A stretch of DNA of 16,628 nucleotides from Hermodarchaeum sp048939595 (GCA_048939595.1 JBHLPI010000041.1:1-16628); one strand, 5' to 3'. Shown: positions 5,634-13,940, counted from the stretch's first letter. The notes: generated by a model not told the origin, from the sequence alone. Made by a program: numbers and translations.

Positions 5634-6794
5634 ATGACGGAGCTTTCTTTTTTATCAGAAGTAGAACGCAAATTCCAGGCTGAAGCCCGTGAGTTTGTCC
5701 GAAAAACCTTAGCTCCTGTCGCTGAAGATATCGAGCAGGGCAAGGTCGAAGCCTGGGACATTATTCGGAAATTTGGAAAAGCGGGATACCTTGGTGCCCG
5801 GTATCCCGTTGAGTATGGCGGAATTGCTAAAGGGCTCATGTATGAGGTTCTTGTAACCGAGGAGATCTGTGCTGTTCATGCCGGTTTTGATATGGCACGT
5901 GTTGCCTCTTGCATTCTGTTCGCACATCCAGTCTTTGAGTTCGGGACTGAAGAACAGAAAAAGAAGTATCTAACTCCTGTCGCCCAAGGGAAGAAAATTG
6001 GGGCTTTAGGCATCACCGAACCTAATGTGGGAAGTGATGTTGCTGGAACAGAGACAAGGGCAGAAAAACGAGGGAACACATATGCCATCAATGGTGAGAA
6101 ACGCTTCATCACAAATGGCCCTGTTGCCGATTATTTGTTATGTTATTCAGTGACAGATCCCAAAGTGAAAGCTAAACAAGGGATGACAGCTTTTATTGTG
6201 GAAACTAAATCGAAGGGCTTTGAGGTGGTCGAGGAGTATGAACTCCTTGGAATGCATGGTGCCCATGTCGGTCACCTCGCCTTAACAGATGTCGAAGTGC
6301 CTGAGGAAAATATTCTGGGAGAATTGAATGGTGGATTTCGTGTTGTGATGGCTGGTCTCGATGCGGAACGGACAATTCTTGCAGCGGAGATGAATGGTGT
6401 GGCACGAGCTGCCATGGAGGAAGCGGTGCATTATAGTAATCACCGAGTTCAGTTCCGTCGAAAGATTCGAGAGTTTGAAGGTGTTAGTTTCAAAATCGCA
6501 GATATGGCTGTAAATCTTGAAGCCGCGCGGTTACTTACTTTCAAAGCTGCCCGTATGATAGATGCAGGAAAACATGCAACTAAGGATGCGGCGATTGCCA
6601 AATTGTATGCTTGTGAAAAAGCCATTGAAACGGCTACTGATGCACTCCAAGTGCTTGGTGGAATTGGATATACAAAGCAACGTCCGGTTGAACGGTTTCT
6701 CCGTGATGCTCGGTTAATGACTATCGGTGGAGGGACTGCAGAGATACTTCGATATCTCATTCAGCGCGAAATCTTTCGTGAATACGATCTGTAA
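5634..6794 (+). CDS. Acyl-CoA dehydrogenase (isovaleryl/long-chain type catalytic Glu position)
   Basis: A full-length (386-residue) FAD-dependent acyl-CoA dehydrogenase that would oxidise acyl-CoA thioesters to enoyl-CoA. Landmarks numbered from ATG 5634: GALGITEPNVGSD (123-135), the FAD/substrate segment; EKRFITNG (155-162); GHLALTDVEVP; LQVLGGIGYT (338-347); and RLMTIGGGTAEILR near the end. The usual medium-chain catalytic Glu before G-T in the last motif is Gly here. LDAERTILA carries E245, at the position used by isovaleryl-CoA and long-chain enzymes, so the enzyme should be active. ATG 5634 follows GGTG at a proper distance; GTG 5625 would add three residues. No electron-transfer flavoprotein or other beta-oxidation gene is nearby, so substrate cannot be set. 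Confidence 0.95.
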   Translation: MTELSFLSEVERKFQAEAREFVRKTLAPVAEDIEQGKVEAWDIIRKFGKAGYLGARYPVEYGGIAKGLMYEVLVTEEICAVHAGFDMARVASCILFAHPVFEFGTEEQKKKYLTPVAQGKKIGALGITEPNVGSDVAGTETRAEKRGNTYAINGEKRFITNGPVADYLLCYSVTDPKVKAKQGMTAFIVETKSKGFEVVEEYELLGMHGAHVGHLALTDVEVPEENILGELNGGFRVVMAGLDAERTILAAEMNGVARAAMEEAVHYSNHRVQFRRKIREFEGVSFKIADMAVNLEAARLLTFKAARMIDAGKHATKDAAIAKLYACEKAIETATDALQVLGGIGYTKQRPVERFLRDARLMTIGGGTAEILRYLIQREIFREYDL

Positions 6795-6870
6795 AAGGAC
6801 CTGTTGTCAGGAAGACAGTAACTTAAAATAGCCCACAGACCTGCTGCCTTTTCGAATTGAGGAGAGTTCT

Positions 6871-8172
6871 TTGAGCCGCATTATAAGAGAAGATGCCCTA
6901 GGTTATTGGCAACGCATTCGCCAATTTACACCAAATGCTCAAAAGCTCATCATTGCCAATGTACTCCGAGCTTTTGGGTGGGGTATTGCTCAAACGCTCT
7001 TCAATCTGTACCTTCTCAGCCTAGGCTACAATAACGCCTTTGTTGGCAGCTTGATGTCCATTAATGCCTTCACAATGGCTCTCTGCTCTTTGATTATGGG
7101 ACCTGTGGTATCGCGATTTGGGACTAAACGATCGCTCATACTAGCAGCTTTCATCATGTTTGGAGCCTCAACCAGCCAAGTAGTATTTCCAATAGCCACT
7201 ATCCTACATATAGCCGCTGTATTTAGTGGACTTGGATCAGCAATGCTGAATGTCGCCTTTGGACCCTTCATGACCAAGTTTAGTACACCCTATGAACGAA
7301 CCCACCTGTTTGGCACCTCCCAATCTGCAACTATTCTTAGCTCCTTCTTTGCGAATACCCTAGCAGGCTTTCTACCAGGTCTATTCGCCATAACCTTCGG
7401 ATTTCCAATTGATAGCGCCATCTCATTCCAATGGGCCCTTCTTGTTCAGATTATCCCATTTTCACTAGGATTTATTCCGCTCCTCCTAATTCGTGAAAAA
7501 GATCAATTTCCAATTTTAGACCCCCGAAATGACACTGTAGAAATTGAGCCAGTTGAGAAAAAGGAAATCAAAAAACTCCTCCTGAAGTTTGGGATTGTTA
7601 ATGCGTTCATTGGTCTAGGTGCAGGCTTTGTAATTCCTTATCTGAATATCTTTTTCTGGGAATTTTATAACCTTCCCACATTCATGGTGGGCCTAGTACA
7701 GGGCTTAGGCTCTCTCTCCGTTGCAGCAGGTGTTTTTCTATCACCGGTCCTCTCAACTAGAATCGGAAAAGTCAAAACTGTTCTTGTAACCCAAAGCCTC
7801 TCACTGCCTTTCCTCTTCTTCATTGCCGTCATCATCAATCCCTATGTTGCAATCACCAGCTACATCTTTCGCGTAGTTCTCATGAACGCTAGTGGACCCG
7901 TGGATAACGCGTTACGGATGGAATTAACTCCGGAATCTTATCGTCCACACATGAGCGCCGTATCAAGTTTTGCTTGGAACTTTCCTTGGGCATTTAGCAC
8001 CTTAGTAACTGGTCCGCTATTTGACCAAGGACTGTATCTCATCCCCTTCTGGTTTACGCTAACAAGTTATTCAGCTTCAACCGTGATTTACGCGGCGTTC
8101 TTTTGGAATATCGAAAAACGCCAGAAAAAACGAGAAAGTCCCGTAAGTGTAATTGTTGAAAAAAAAGGGTGA
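6871..8172 (+). CDS. MFS transporter, first of two paralogues
   Basis: A 433-residue integral membrane protein with about twelve hydrophobic segments, a soluble loop between halves (around 210-235: REKDQFPILDPRND and following), and a motif A-like loop MGPVVSRFGTKRSLI between segments 2 and 3. It shares many blocks with the second transporter at 9273: FTPxAxKxII near the start, FNLYLLSxG, TxxERTxLFGTSQ, GLGAGxxxPxxNxFFWEFY and LFDQGLYLIPFW. TTG start at 6871, with GAGGAGAG (6859-6866) upstream. It probably exports a small molecule or drug by proton antiport, judging by family and its nearby PadR regulator. The substrate is unknown; the C-terminal tail is short and basic. Confidence 0.9.
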   Translation: MSRIIREDALGYWQRIRQFTPNAQKLIIANVLRAFGWGIAQTLFNLYLLSLGYNNAFVGSLMSINAFTMALCSLIMGPVVSRFGTKRSLILAAFIMFGASTSQVVFPIATILHIAAVFSGLGSAMLNVAFGPFMTKFSTPYERTHLFGTSQSATILSSFFANTLAGFLPGLFAITFGFPIDSAISFQWALLVQIIPFSLGFIPLLLIREKDQFPILDPRNDTVEIEPVEKKEIKKLLLKFGIVNAFIGLGAGFVIPYLNIFFWEFYNLPTFMVGLVQGLGSLSVAAGVFLSPVLSTRIGKVKTVLVTQSLSLPFLFFIAVIINPYVAITSYIFRVVLMNASGPVDNALRMELTPESYRPHMSAVSSFAWNFPWAFSTLVTGPLFDQGLYLIPFWFTLTSYSASTVIYAAFFWNIEKRQKKRESPVSVIVEKKG

Positions 8173-8247
8173 AACCAGACGTAGTAAGGATCAATTAACC
8201 TTGAAATCCTGTAAACGATAGCATTAAATTTCTGAAGATAGTAGGTG

Positions 8248-8262
8248 AAAAGGTTTATATAT
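8248..8262 (+). promoter_or_regulatory. BRE and TATA box of the padR-like gene
   Basis: AAAAGG followed by TTTATATAT (8254-8262) is a textbook archaeal purine-rich BRE plus TATA box. The expected transcription start is near 8280-8285, giving a leader of about 30 bases. The 3' edge of the TATA box overlaps the first palindromic operator. Confidence 0.75.
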
Positions 8263-8312
8263 GTAGACCACTACATAGCTAAGTAGAGCTCTACATAAGT
8301 AGGTGACTACAT
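8261..8312 (+). promoter_or_regulatory. Three tandem 16-bp palindromic operators (probable PadR sites)
   Basis: Three near-identical 16-bp inverted repeats follow one another: ATGTAG-ACCA-CTACAT (8261-8276), AAGTAG-AGCT-CTACAT (8281-8296) and AAGTAG-GTGA-CTACAT (8297-8312). The arms are constant and the central four bases vary. The first fits the ATGT-N8-ACAT pattern known for PadR-family operators; the others differ by one base (AAGT). They cover the end of the TATA box, the expected transcription start and the ribosome-binding site AGGTGA (8301-8306), 7 bases before the ATG. An extra half site, AGTAGGTGA, lies just upstream of the BRE (8240-8248). Occupation by PadR would block transcription, so autorepression is likely. 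Confidence 0.75.
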
Positions 8313-8313
8313 A

Positions 8314-8886
8314 ATGGCATTCTGTGGCAGAGGTCGCATCAACACAAGTGAAGGCAGCATTAGTCAAGTTGAGCTCATCATTCTCGCCCTACTAAACCGA
8401 GGACCTGCACACGGCTACCGTGTACTCCAAGGATTACAGGGAAAACTTGGCGGTTGGCGCCTGAAAAGCGGGACAATTTATCCCGCCCTCCATAGAATGG
8501 CTGAAAAAAACCTTGTTGAGAGCGAGCACGTGAGCCAAACGGATCGACCTGATGCTGTTGAGTACCAATTGACACCGAAGGGCAAGAGGGTCCTCGATGA
8601 GGCGCTTCGGAATCTTCGGTCAGGGTTTAAAGTGCAAGATCATTTCTGGCGATTCATTGGAACCAGCATCAATGGGAAAGCCCAAGATGATCTACTAGAG
8701 TGGAGTATGCGTGAACAGAGCCCGGCTGCTTTCATGGCGATGAAGATGCAATGTGATTATAAACCGGGGCATTGTACGCCACGCCATCTCCAATTTCTGA
8801 AACAATACCGGGAGTATCTTAAACGCGAACTCAAATGGGTTGAAAAAAAACTTACTAATTTGAAGAGCTCTGAAGAACCAGAATAG
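8314..8886 (+). CDS. PadR-family transcriptional regulator
   Basis: A 190-residue protein with an N-terminal PadR winged helix: LIILALLNRGPAHGYRVLQ (21-39), SGTIYPALHRMAEKNLVES (52-70) and the wing with EYQLTPKGKRVLDEAL (83-98), all typical. A C-terminal part carries a possible metal site, C147-x5-H153-C154-x3-H158, leading into a long charged helix (159-183) probably used in dimerisation. There is an N-terminal CGRGR segment. Its promoter carries three palindromes of PadR type, so it probably represses itself and perhaps the transporters on either side until an inducer binds. The next gene, 13 bases downstream, encodes a small protein resembling this C-terminal half. Confidence 0.93.
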   Translation: MAFCGRGRINTSEGSISQVELIILALLNRGPAHGYRVLQGLQGKLGGWRLKSGTIYPALHRMAEKNLVESEHVSQTDRPDAVEYQLTPKGKRVLDEALRNLRSGFKVQDHFWRFIGTSINGKAQDDLLEWSMREQSPAAFMAMKMQCDYKPGHCTPRHLQFLKQYREYLKRELKWVEKKLTNLKSSEEPE

Positions 8887-8899
8887 AGGTGAATCAGCT

Positions 8900-9097
8900 A
8901 TGTGTGGAACAAAAGAACATGCCTTTGGATTCAGTGCGATGGCTCCGTTCATGAGTCATATGTGCTGTGGTCCAGGATATGAGCCCAGCAAGGAAGCCCA
9001 AATCAAGAGCTTAGAAGCAATGAAAGCTCGTCTTAAAGACTACATTAACCACATTGACGAACGGATAACTGAGCTTGAAAAAGAAGAGAAAAAATAA
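8900..9097 (+). CDS. Small Cys-containing helical protein, DUF5320-like
   Basis: A 65-residue protein with a Gly/Phe/Met/Cys-rich N-terminus (cysteines at 2, 22 and 23; CCGPGYEPSKE) and a long charged C-terminal helix, KSLEAMKARLKDYINHIDER, likely a coiled coil. It resembles small archaeal proteins of the DUF5320 kind, and its Cys-then-helix pattern matches the C-terminal part of the PadR protein upstream (HCTPRH followed by QFLKQYREYLKRELKWVE). ATG 8900 is preceded by GAGGTGA (8886-8892). Its gene follows padR by 13 bases and is probably in the same transcript. It might bind a metal and pair with PadR as a co-sensor; this is inference. Confidence 0.65.
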   Translation: MCGTKEHAFGFSAMAPFMSHMCCGPGYEPSKEAQIKSLEAMKARLKDYINHIDERITELEKEEKK

Positions 9098-9132
9098 GAA
9101 GCACATAGAAATCTCGGGGCCCATTACAAATT

Positions 9133-9157
9133 GCGACGTCGCATCTTCTTTTTTCTT
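9133..9157 (+). terminator. Possible terminator after the padR pair
   Basis: A perfect 10-bp palindrome, GCGACGTCGC (9133-9142), is followed by a T-rich run, ATCTTCTTTTTTCTT. Archaeal termination relies chiefly on such T runs. It lies 35 bases past the small protein's stop and before the transporter promoter, a sensible place. Confidence 0.45.
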
Positions 9158-9210
9158 ATACCTTCACAATCTTTTATTAGGCAAACTACATCGCTGGATG
9201 CAGTACGCCA

Positions 9211-9219
9211 CTTTATTTA
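9211..9219 (+). promoter_or_regulatory. Probable TATA box for the second MFS gene
   Basis: CTTTATTTA lies about 60 bases before the TTG start at 9273; the expected transcript begins near 9240 and includes the GGAGGA site (9259-9264). An inverted repeat with CTACAT and ATGCAG arms (9186-9203) sits immediately upstream and could bind PadR weakly. Confidence 0.4.
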
Positions 9220-9272
9220 GAAGACGGATACTGGTCCGTGACCGTTTTTCGTAGTTCTGGAGGAACCACCTA

Positions 9273-10595
9273 TTGAATCTCACCCACGGAATTAGCTCGG
9301 AGGCATCTGCTTATATGAAACGGGTTCGAGAGTTCACTCCAGATGCCCGAAAAATCATTATTAGCCAGGCAGTTAGCCGTCTTGGTTTTGGCATCTATCA
9401 AGCCATCTTCAACCTATACCTTCTTTCCATCGGGTTTTCGACAACATTTGTAGCAGGACTCCTTTCACTTGGGCTTTTTACAATGGCTATAGGGGCTTTA
9501 ATATCCGGTCCATACACCTCGCGAATTGGCGAAAAATACGCTCTGATTCTTTCAGGAGTCATTATGGCTATCGCGGCTTCTATGCTCATCGTTTTTCCAG
9601 TCCCAAGTATTCTCATCATGATGATCGTACTTTTCTACTTCGGAAATAGTCTCTCCATTACCTCTTATAGTCCCTTGGTAGCCCGAAGTAGCACCTCTTT
9701 TGAGCGAACCTATTTATTTGGGACCTCCCAGGCAACTCGAATCGGTACAAGCTTCATTGGGAGTCTGCTTGGTGGTTTTTTTCCAGGAATTTTTGCATTA
9801 CTGCTAGTTGTGCCAATCGATAGCCCCGTTACTTTCCAGATTACATTGATTATCTGGGTGATAGCGAGCATTATGGGGATAATTCCTTTACTTGGTCTAA
9901 AGGACACAAATAACTCAGCAGAGCATATGACAAATAATCTCGTTAACCGTAATATTCCATCTAAACTTGAACCAACTGGACGAGTTAGCATCGTAGCCCG
10001 ATTTGTGATTTGCAGTATCTTAATAGGGTTGGGTGCGGGACTGATTGTTCCTCTAATTAATGTGTTCTTCTGGGAATTTTATGAGCTTCCGACATATTTA
10101 GTCGGGCTGATAATCGGTCTTGGGCAAGCTACAATGGCAACCGGTGTTCTTTTATCTCCAATTCTGGCTACGCGGATCGGGAAGGTTCCATCAGTTGTAC
10201 TCACTCAAGTCCTTTCCCTCCCTTTCATAATTCTACTTGCAGTAGTTATCAATCCGATTGTTGCCGTTGCTAGTTATCTGCTCCGTGGAGCTCTAATGAA
10301 TGCTGCAATGCCAATAGGCCAAACCCTACGAATGGAGTTAGTACCAACTAGTTGGAGACCAAATCTTCAGGCACTTAACAGTTCAGCAATGAGTTTCGGG
10401 AGAGCAACCAGTGTTCAGTTTGCAGGTCAGCTCTTTGACCAAGGACTCTATCTCATTCCCTTCTGGTTAACCCTTGGGTTTTATGGCCTACAAACCTTTC
10501 TCTATTCTCTCTTTTTCTGGAATGCAGAAAAACACAGGGACATAGATTTGGAGAATTCAACCCGGTTTCAACCAGAAGAATTTAATGAGAAATAA
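9273..10595 (+). CDS. MFS transporter, second paralogue
   Basis: A 440-residue protein with about twelve membrane segments. Shared blocks with the transporter at 6871 include REFTPDARKIIIS near the start, FNLYLLSIGF, SFERTYLFGTSQ, GLGAGLIVPLINVFFWEFYE and LFDQGLYLIPFW. Motif A-like ISGPYTSRIGEKYALI follows segment 2. The loop between halves (about 210-235) is Asn-rich and differs from the paralogue, and the C-terminal tail is acidic rather than basic. The TTG start at 9273 has GGAGGA (9259-9264) upstream. With the PadR gene between them, the pair looks like a duplicated efflux locus. Divergence is considerable, so the duplication is not recent. The substrate is unknown. Confidence 0.9.
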   Translation: MNLTHGISSEASAYMKRVREFTPDARKIIISQAVSRLGFGIYQAIFNLYLLSIGFSTTFVAGLLSLGLFTMAIGALISGPYTSRIGEKYALILSGVIMAIAASMLIVFPVPSILIMMIVLFYFGNSLSITSYSPLVARSSTSFERTYLFGTSQATRIGTSFIGSLLGGFFPGIFALLLVVPIDSPVTFQITLIIWVIASIMGIIPLLGLKDTNNSAEHMTNNLVNRNIPSKLEPTGRVSIVARFVICSILIGLGAGLIVPLINVFFWEFYELPTYLVGLIIGLGQATMATGVLLSPILATRIGKVPSVVLTQVLSLPFIILLAVVINPIVAVASYLLRGALMNAAMPIGQTLRMELVPTSWRPNLQALNSSAMSFGRATSVQFAGQLFDQGLYLIPFWLTLGFYGLQTFLYSLFFWNAEKHRDIDLENSTRFQPEEFNEK

Positions 10596-10611
10596 TTTCC
10601 CAAAACTGAGA

Positions 10612-10620
10612 CTTTATTAA
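10612..10620 (+). promoter_or_regulatory. Possible TATA box for the large surface protein gene
   Basis: CTTTATTAA is about 55 bases before the ATG at 10675, giving a predicted start near 10643 and a leader that includes GGGAG (10661-10666 region). Confidence 0.35.
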
Positions 10621-10674
10621 GGGGAAGCCATTACGAAACATTGAATGGTCATGTATTCGGCGGGAGATTAGATC

Positions 10675-13600
10675 ATGCCATCATGGAAATCCACCATTAC
10701 GTTAATGCTTTTGCTAGTTTTGACATTTCCTGCTTTGACTAGTCTGGCAACACCACTATTTCCAAATGCTCTAAATAGTACCAAAACAATTGAGGCATTA
10801 GAACGAACCTATCCCGAGTCTAATTCGTTTTCTCCAACAGAGAAAGAAATTCCGGTTCCAGATGTCCCTTGGTTTAATACCTCCTGGGATTATCGAAAAG
10901 CCCATGTTATTGAAGGATCAACCTATGGAGCACTAACCAATTATCAGCTTCGATTTGAGGTGCACCGTAGCCCTGGAATTGATTCCGGTGCTACCGTCTA
11001 CTGCAGTTATAATTGTATAATGACTTTTCAAGATCTTCGATTTACTGAGAGTGATGGTGTTACTTTATGCAGTTATTGGATTGAGGAGATTATCACTTCT
11101 CCAGAAAGGATTGCATACGTGTGGGTGAAAATTCCTTTTATCCCCGCTTATCCCGGTAATACTTCTATCTTTCTATATTACGGGTATAGCCACGCATTAA
11201 GTATTAGTGATATTGATGCAACTTTTGATGCCGCCTGTGATATGGAAGAAGGGAATCTTAGTGATTGGGATGGCAGTTGGGGAACCGCTACACATTCAGC
11301 CTCTGGGCTCTATGCACATAGTGGGTCATATAGCCTAGCAATGACTCCAGCCTCAGGCTTACCGAATTCCTCAGGTCGCTTTTTAGATGTATCGATTTTT
11401 GATAACTATCACGCGTATCGAGTCTGGTTTTATGATACGGGTACAACTACATTATGGAAATCAACTAACGCGATTCTTTCTGATGGTCCAACCGATAATT
11501 ACAAAGTCTACCTAGGCTGCGCGGGTCATGAAGCGAATTTTTCTTACTGGGATGGTAGCACATGGATGGAATCAAATATTCCTCGAAGCACAGGATTCCA
11601 CTATTATGAGTTTCGACACCTTGATATGACAACTTTTCTTTATGTCGATGAGCACTTAATCCATACGAGTATACGACTTAATGAACCATCTTTGGATCAA
11701 TTTCGGGTGTATATATACCGTGGATACCCAGAAGCTAGCTATTTTGATGACCTAATTGTTCGAAAATGGGTGACGCCTGAACCTATACATTTAGGATGGA
11801 TTCTTACTGAGCTGCTATCCCTCCGATGGGAAGACGCTCCATCAAATCAAATAATTTATTTTAACAACCATTTTGTATATGATTTGAATGCTACTCCGGA
11901 AGCACTAGTTGACACTTGGGAAATCAATGATACGATCAATTTCGCCATAAATAGCCATGGCACTATAACAAATAACACCTATCTTTTTCCTGGCATTTAT
12001 GGGATCTATGTCCGCGTTAACAGCACCAAAGGAGACCTTCTTGACGCGGCCTTCGCGGTACTAGTGATAGAACAGCCCATACAATCAGATTGGACAGTCT
12101 TAGTATATTTAGATGGAGATAATGATCTCGAAGAATTCGCATTTGACGATTTGAATTCGATGGAAACAATTGGATCGACACCAGATGTCAAAATTATTGT
12201 CTTGGTGGATTTCCGGTATGGGGCAGATGCACCCTTTTCTGGTGCTCGATGTTATGAACTCACTCAGGACGCCGATCTGAACACGATTGCCTCCTCCCAA
12301 CTTATTACAACCCTACCATCTGAACCTGACATGGGTGATTGGCAAGTGCTTCGTGATTTCATTGTTATCGGACAAGCATATGCACCGGCTGACCATTATT
12401 TACTAGTTCTTTGGGATCATGGAGCTGGTGCTTTTGGCGTATGTGCTGACGATACTAGCAATGATCGATTATCGATTCCTGAAATCCATCAAGCGCTAAG
12501 TGGTCCTCAAGTCCAACATCTAGATATCGTTGCATTTGATGCTTGCCTGATGGGACAACTTGAGGTGGCTTATGAAATCCGATATACCACGGATTTAGTG
12601 CTATTTTCCGAGGAAAGCATTCCATTGACTGGTTTCCCTTACGAAGACATTCTTCTGAACCTTACAACCTATCCTGAGTCGACACCCAAAGCTCTAGCAT
12701 CAAGCATGGTCTACTACTACATCACTGCCTATGACGTGGGAGGCCGTTACTATGACCCAATGTATAATGACATATGTCTTTCCGCCATCGAAACCTCCCA
12801 TCTTTTTTCGGTTACCCAGGCCCTCGACCAACTTGCCCAATATTTAGTAGGAATTGTTTCAAATGCCGATTCATATGAAACCATTTCAATTGCCAGAGCA
12901 AGTAGTCAGGGTTTTACGTGGGCGAATTTTATCGATCTTTATTCCTTTGCTTCAAGGTTGGAGATAGAGTTAGCCAATCCTTCATGGCCCTATAACCTTG
13001 CCTTAAGTCTCTATGAGGCAATTGATAATGCAGTGTATGAGGAGCTGCATCTTGCAGGAGTTGCTGACGCACATGGATTGGGGGCTGTATTTGGATCCTA
13101 TGGAACCTACCAACTTGCCCTAGCAGATAATACGGAATGGGATGAGTTCATGGAGGCTTTCATTGATATAGGCTCCTCCTTAAGTAATGCAATACCACTA
13201 ACTGAGAACATTGGTTATCTTGGACCCCCAACGCTCCATTGTGGTTATCTTGATGGACCATATGACTCAGTGTACTTTGTGTTTACAGCACAAGAAACAG
13301 GTATGTATACCTTCACTTTAGATGCAGCCTGGTCACAGTACACCTCGGATTTCGACTTATACATCTACGATGACCATGGGACGGAGCTTGCTGAATCTAT
13401 TAGTCCTTCTTCATCTGAATCAATTGCCATCTACCTCTCAGCCGCCAATACCTACTATGTCGAAGCCTATTCCTACGATAGTGGCGAGGGAGGTATAGGT
13501 GTGTTCTACCTCAACATGTATGCACCATCAGGACCGGGTCCTGGTCCCTTTCCAATCTTTCCCCTAATTCTCTTCATTTTCATTGGAATCAGCATCTTCT

Positions 13601-13815
13601 TTACGCTCGTAGGTGGCGTTATTGTTGCTGTTTACTATTTCCAGCGACGTCCAAGTACCACACCGCCTACACCTCCCCCCCGATACACTAGCCCTACTCG
13701 AACATCACCACCCATCCGTGATGTCCAAGATACTGCGAAATTCTGTGCATACTGCGGGGCCATGGTGCCTTATGGAGCACGATATTGTCCAATCTGCGGC
13801 GCCTCCCTTATCTGA
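10675..13815 (+). CDS. Secreted membrane-anchored clostripain-type (C11) peptidase with DUF2341, PPC-like domain and zinc ribbon
   Basis: 1046 residues. The N-terminal signal peptide has a hydrophobic core (about 8-25, TLMLLLVLTFPALTSLA). A DUF2341 domain begins near WFNTSWDYRKAHV (66-78) and ends around FLYYGY (about 165-170). A lectin/LamG-like stretch (DMEEGNLSDWDGSWG and on) leads to a short sandwich region. The peptidase begins at DWTVLVYLDGDNDLEEFAFD (about 471) and has H582 in WDHGAG and C624 in FDACLMG, the clostripain dyad. A PPC-like beta domain (DFDLYIYDDHG and on) precedes the single membrane span (about 959-989), a Pro/Thr linker, and a C-terminal zinc ribbon, CxxC-x10-CxxC (1024-1041). 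Topology: catalytic part outside, ribbon inside. It probably cuts extracellular proteins after basic residues, by family analogy. Confidence 0.9.
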   Translation: MPSWKSTITLMLLLVLTFPALTSLATPLFPNALNSTKTIEALERTYPESNSFSPTEKEIPVPDVPWFNTSWDYRKAHVIEGSTYGALTNYQLRFEVHRSPGIDSGATVYCSYNCIMTFQDLRFTESDGVTLCSYWIEEIITSPERIAYVWVKIPFIPAYPGNTSIFLYYGYSHALSISDIDATFDAACDMEEGNLSDWDGSWGTATHSASGLYAHSGSYSLAMTPASGLPNSSGRFLDVSIFDNYHAYRVWFYDTGTTTLWKSTNAILSDGPTDNYKVYLGCAGHEANFSYWDGSTWMESNIPRSTGFHYYEFRHLDMTTFLYVDEHLIHTSIRLNEPSLDQFRVYIYRGYPEASYFDDLIVRKWVTPEPIHLGWILTELLSLRWEDAPSNQIIYFNNHFVYDLNATPEALVDTWEINDTINFAINSHGTITNNTYLFPGIYGIYVRVNSTKGDLLDAAFAVLVIEQPIQSDWTVLVYLDGDNDLEEFAFDDLNSMETIGSTPDVKIIVLVDFRYGADAPFSGARCYELTQDADLNTIASSQLITTLPSEPDMGDWQVLRDFIVIGQAYAPADHYLLVLWDHGAGAFGVCADDTSNDRLSIPEIHQALSGPQVQHLDIVAFDACLMGQLEVAYEIRYTTDLVLFSEESIPLTGFPYEDILLNLTTYPESTPKALASSMVYYYITAYDVGGRYYDPMYNDICLSAIETSHLFSVTQALDQLAQYLVGIVSNADSYETISIARASSQGFTWANFIDLYSFASRLEIELANPSWPYNLALSLYEAIDNAVYEELHLAGVADAHGLGAVFGSYGTYQLALADNTEWDEFMEAFIDIGSSLSNAIPLTENIGYLGPPTLHCGYLDGPYDSVYFVFTAQETGMYTFTLDAAWSQYTSDFDLYIYDDHGTELAESISPSSSESIAIYLSAANTYYVEAYSYDSGEGGIGVFYLNMYAPSGPGPGPFPIFPLILFIFIGISIFFTLVGGVIVAVYYFQRRPSTTPPTPPPRYTSPTRTSPPIRDVQDTAKFCAYCGAMVPYGARYCPICGASLI

Positions 13816-13931
13816 AGCAGACACATCGTCACTAGTAGCCCTTCTTGTAAGCCGACAAACTGAGCAAATAGGTACAAAAACTTACCAAAAATCAGAGTCG
13901 CAGTGCGGTTCTTTTGCACACCAGTTGCCGA

Positions 13932-13940
13932 CTTTAAGTA
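13932..13940 (+). promoter_or_regulatory. Possible TATA box of the polymerase gene (near-leaderless transcript)
   Basis: CTTTAAGTA lies about 34 bases before the ATG at 13970, so transcription would begin within about ten bases of the start codon. No ribosome-binding site is seen there, which fits a leaderless messenger. Confidence 0.4.

Noticed and set aside
6795..6870. Inverted pieces (CCTG/CAGG, TGTC/GACA) before the first transporter as a PadR operator
   Set aside because: They do not share the GTAG/CTAC arms of the padR operators and are too short to support.
8261..8312. Three regularly spaced repeats as a CRISPR array
   Set aside because: The units are 16 bp, palindromic, separated by 4 and 0 bases, and sit on a promoter; there are no spacers. 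Operators explain them better.
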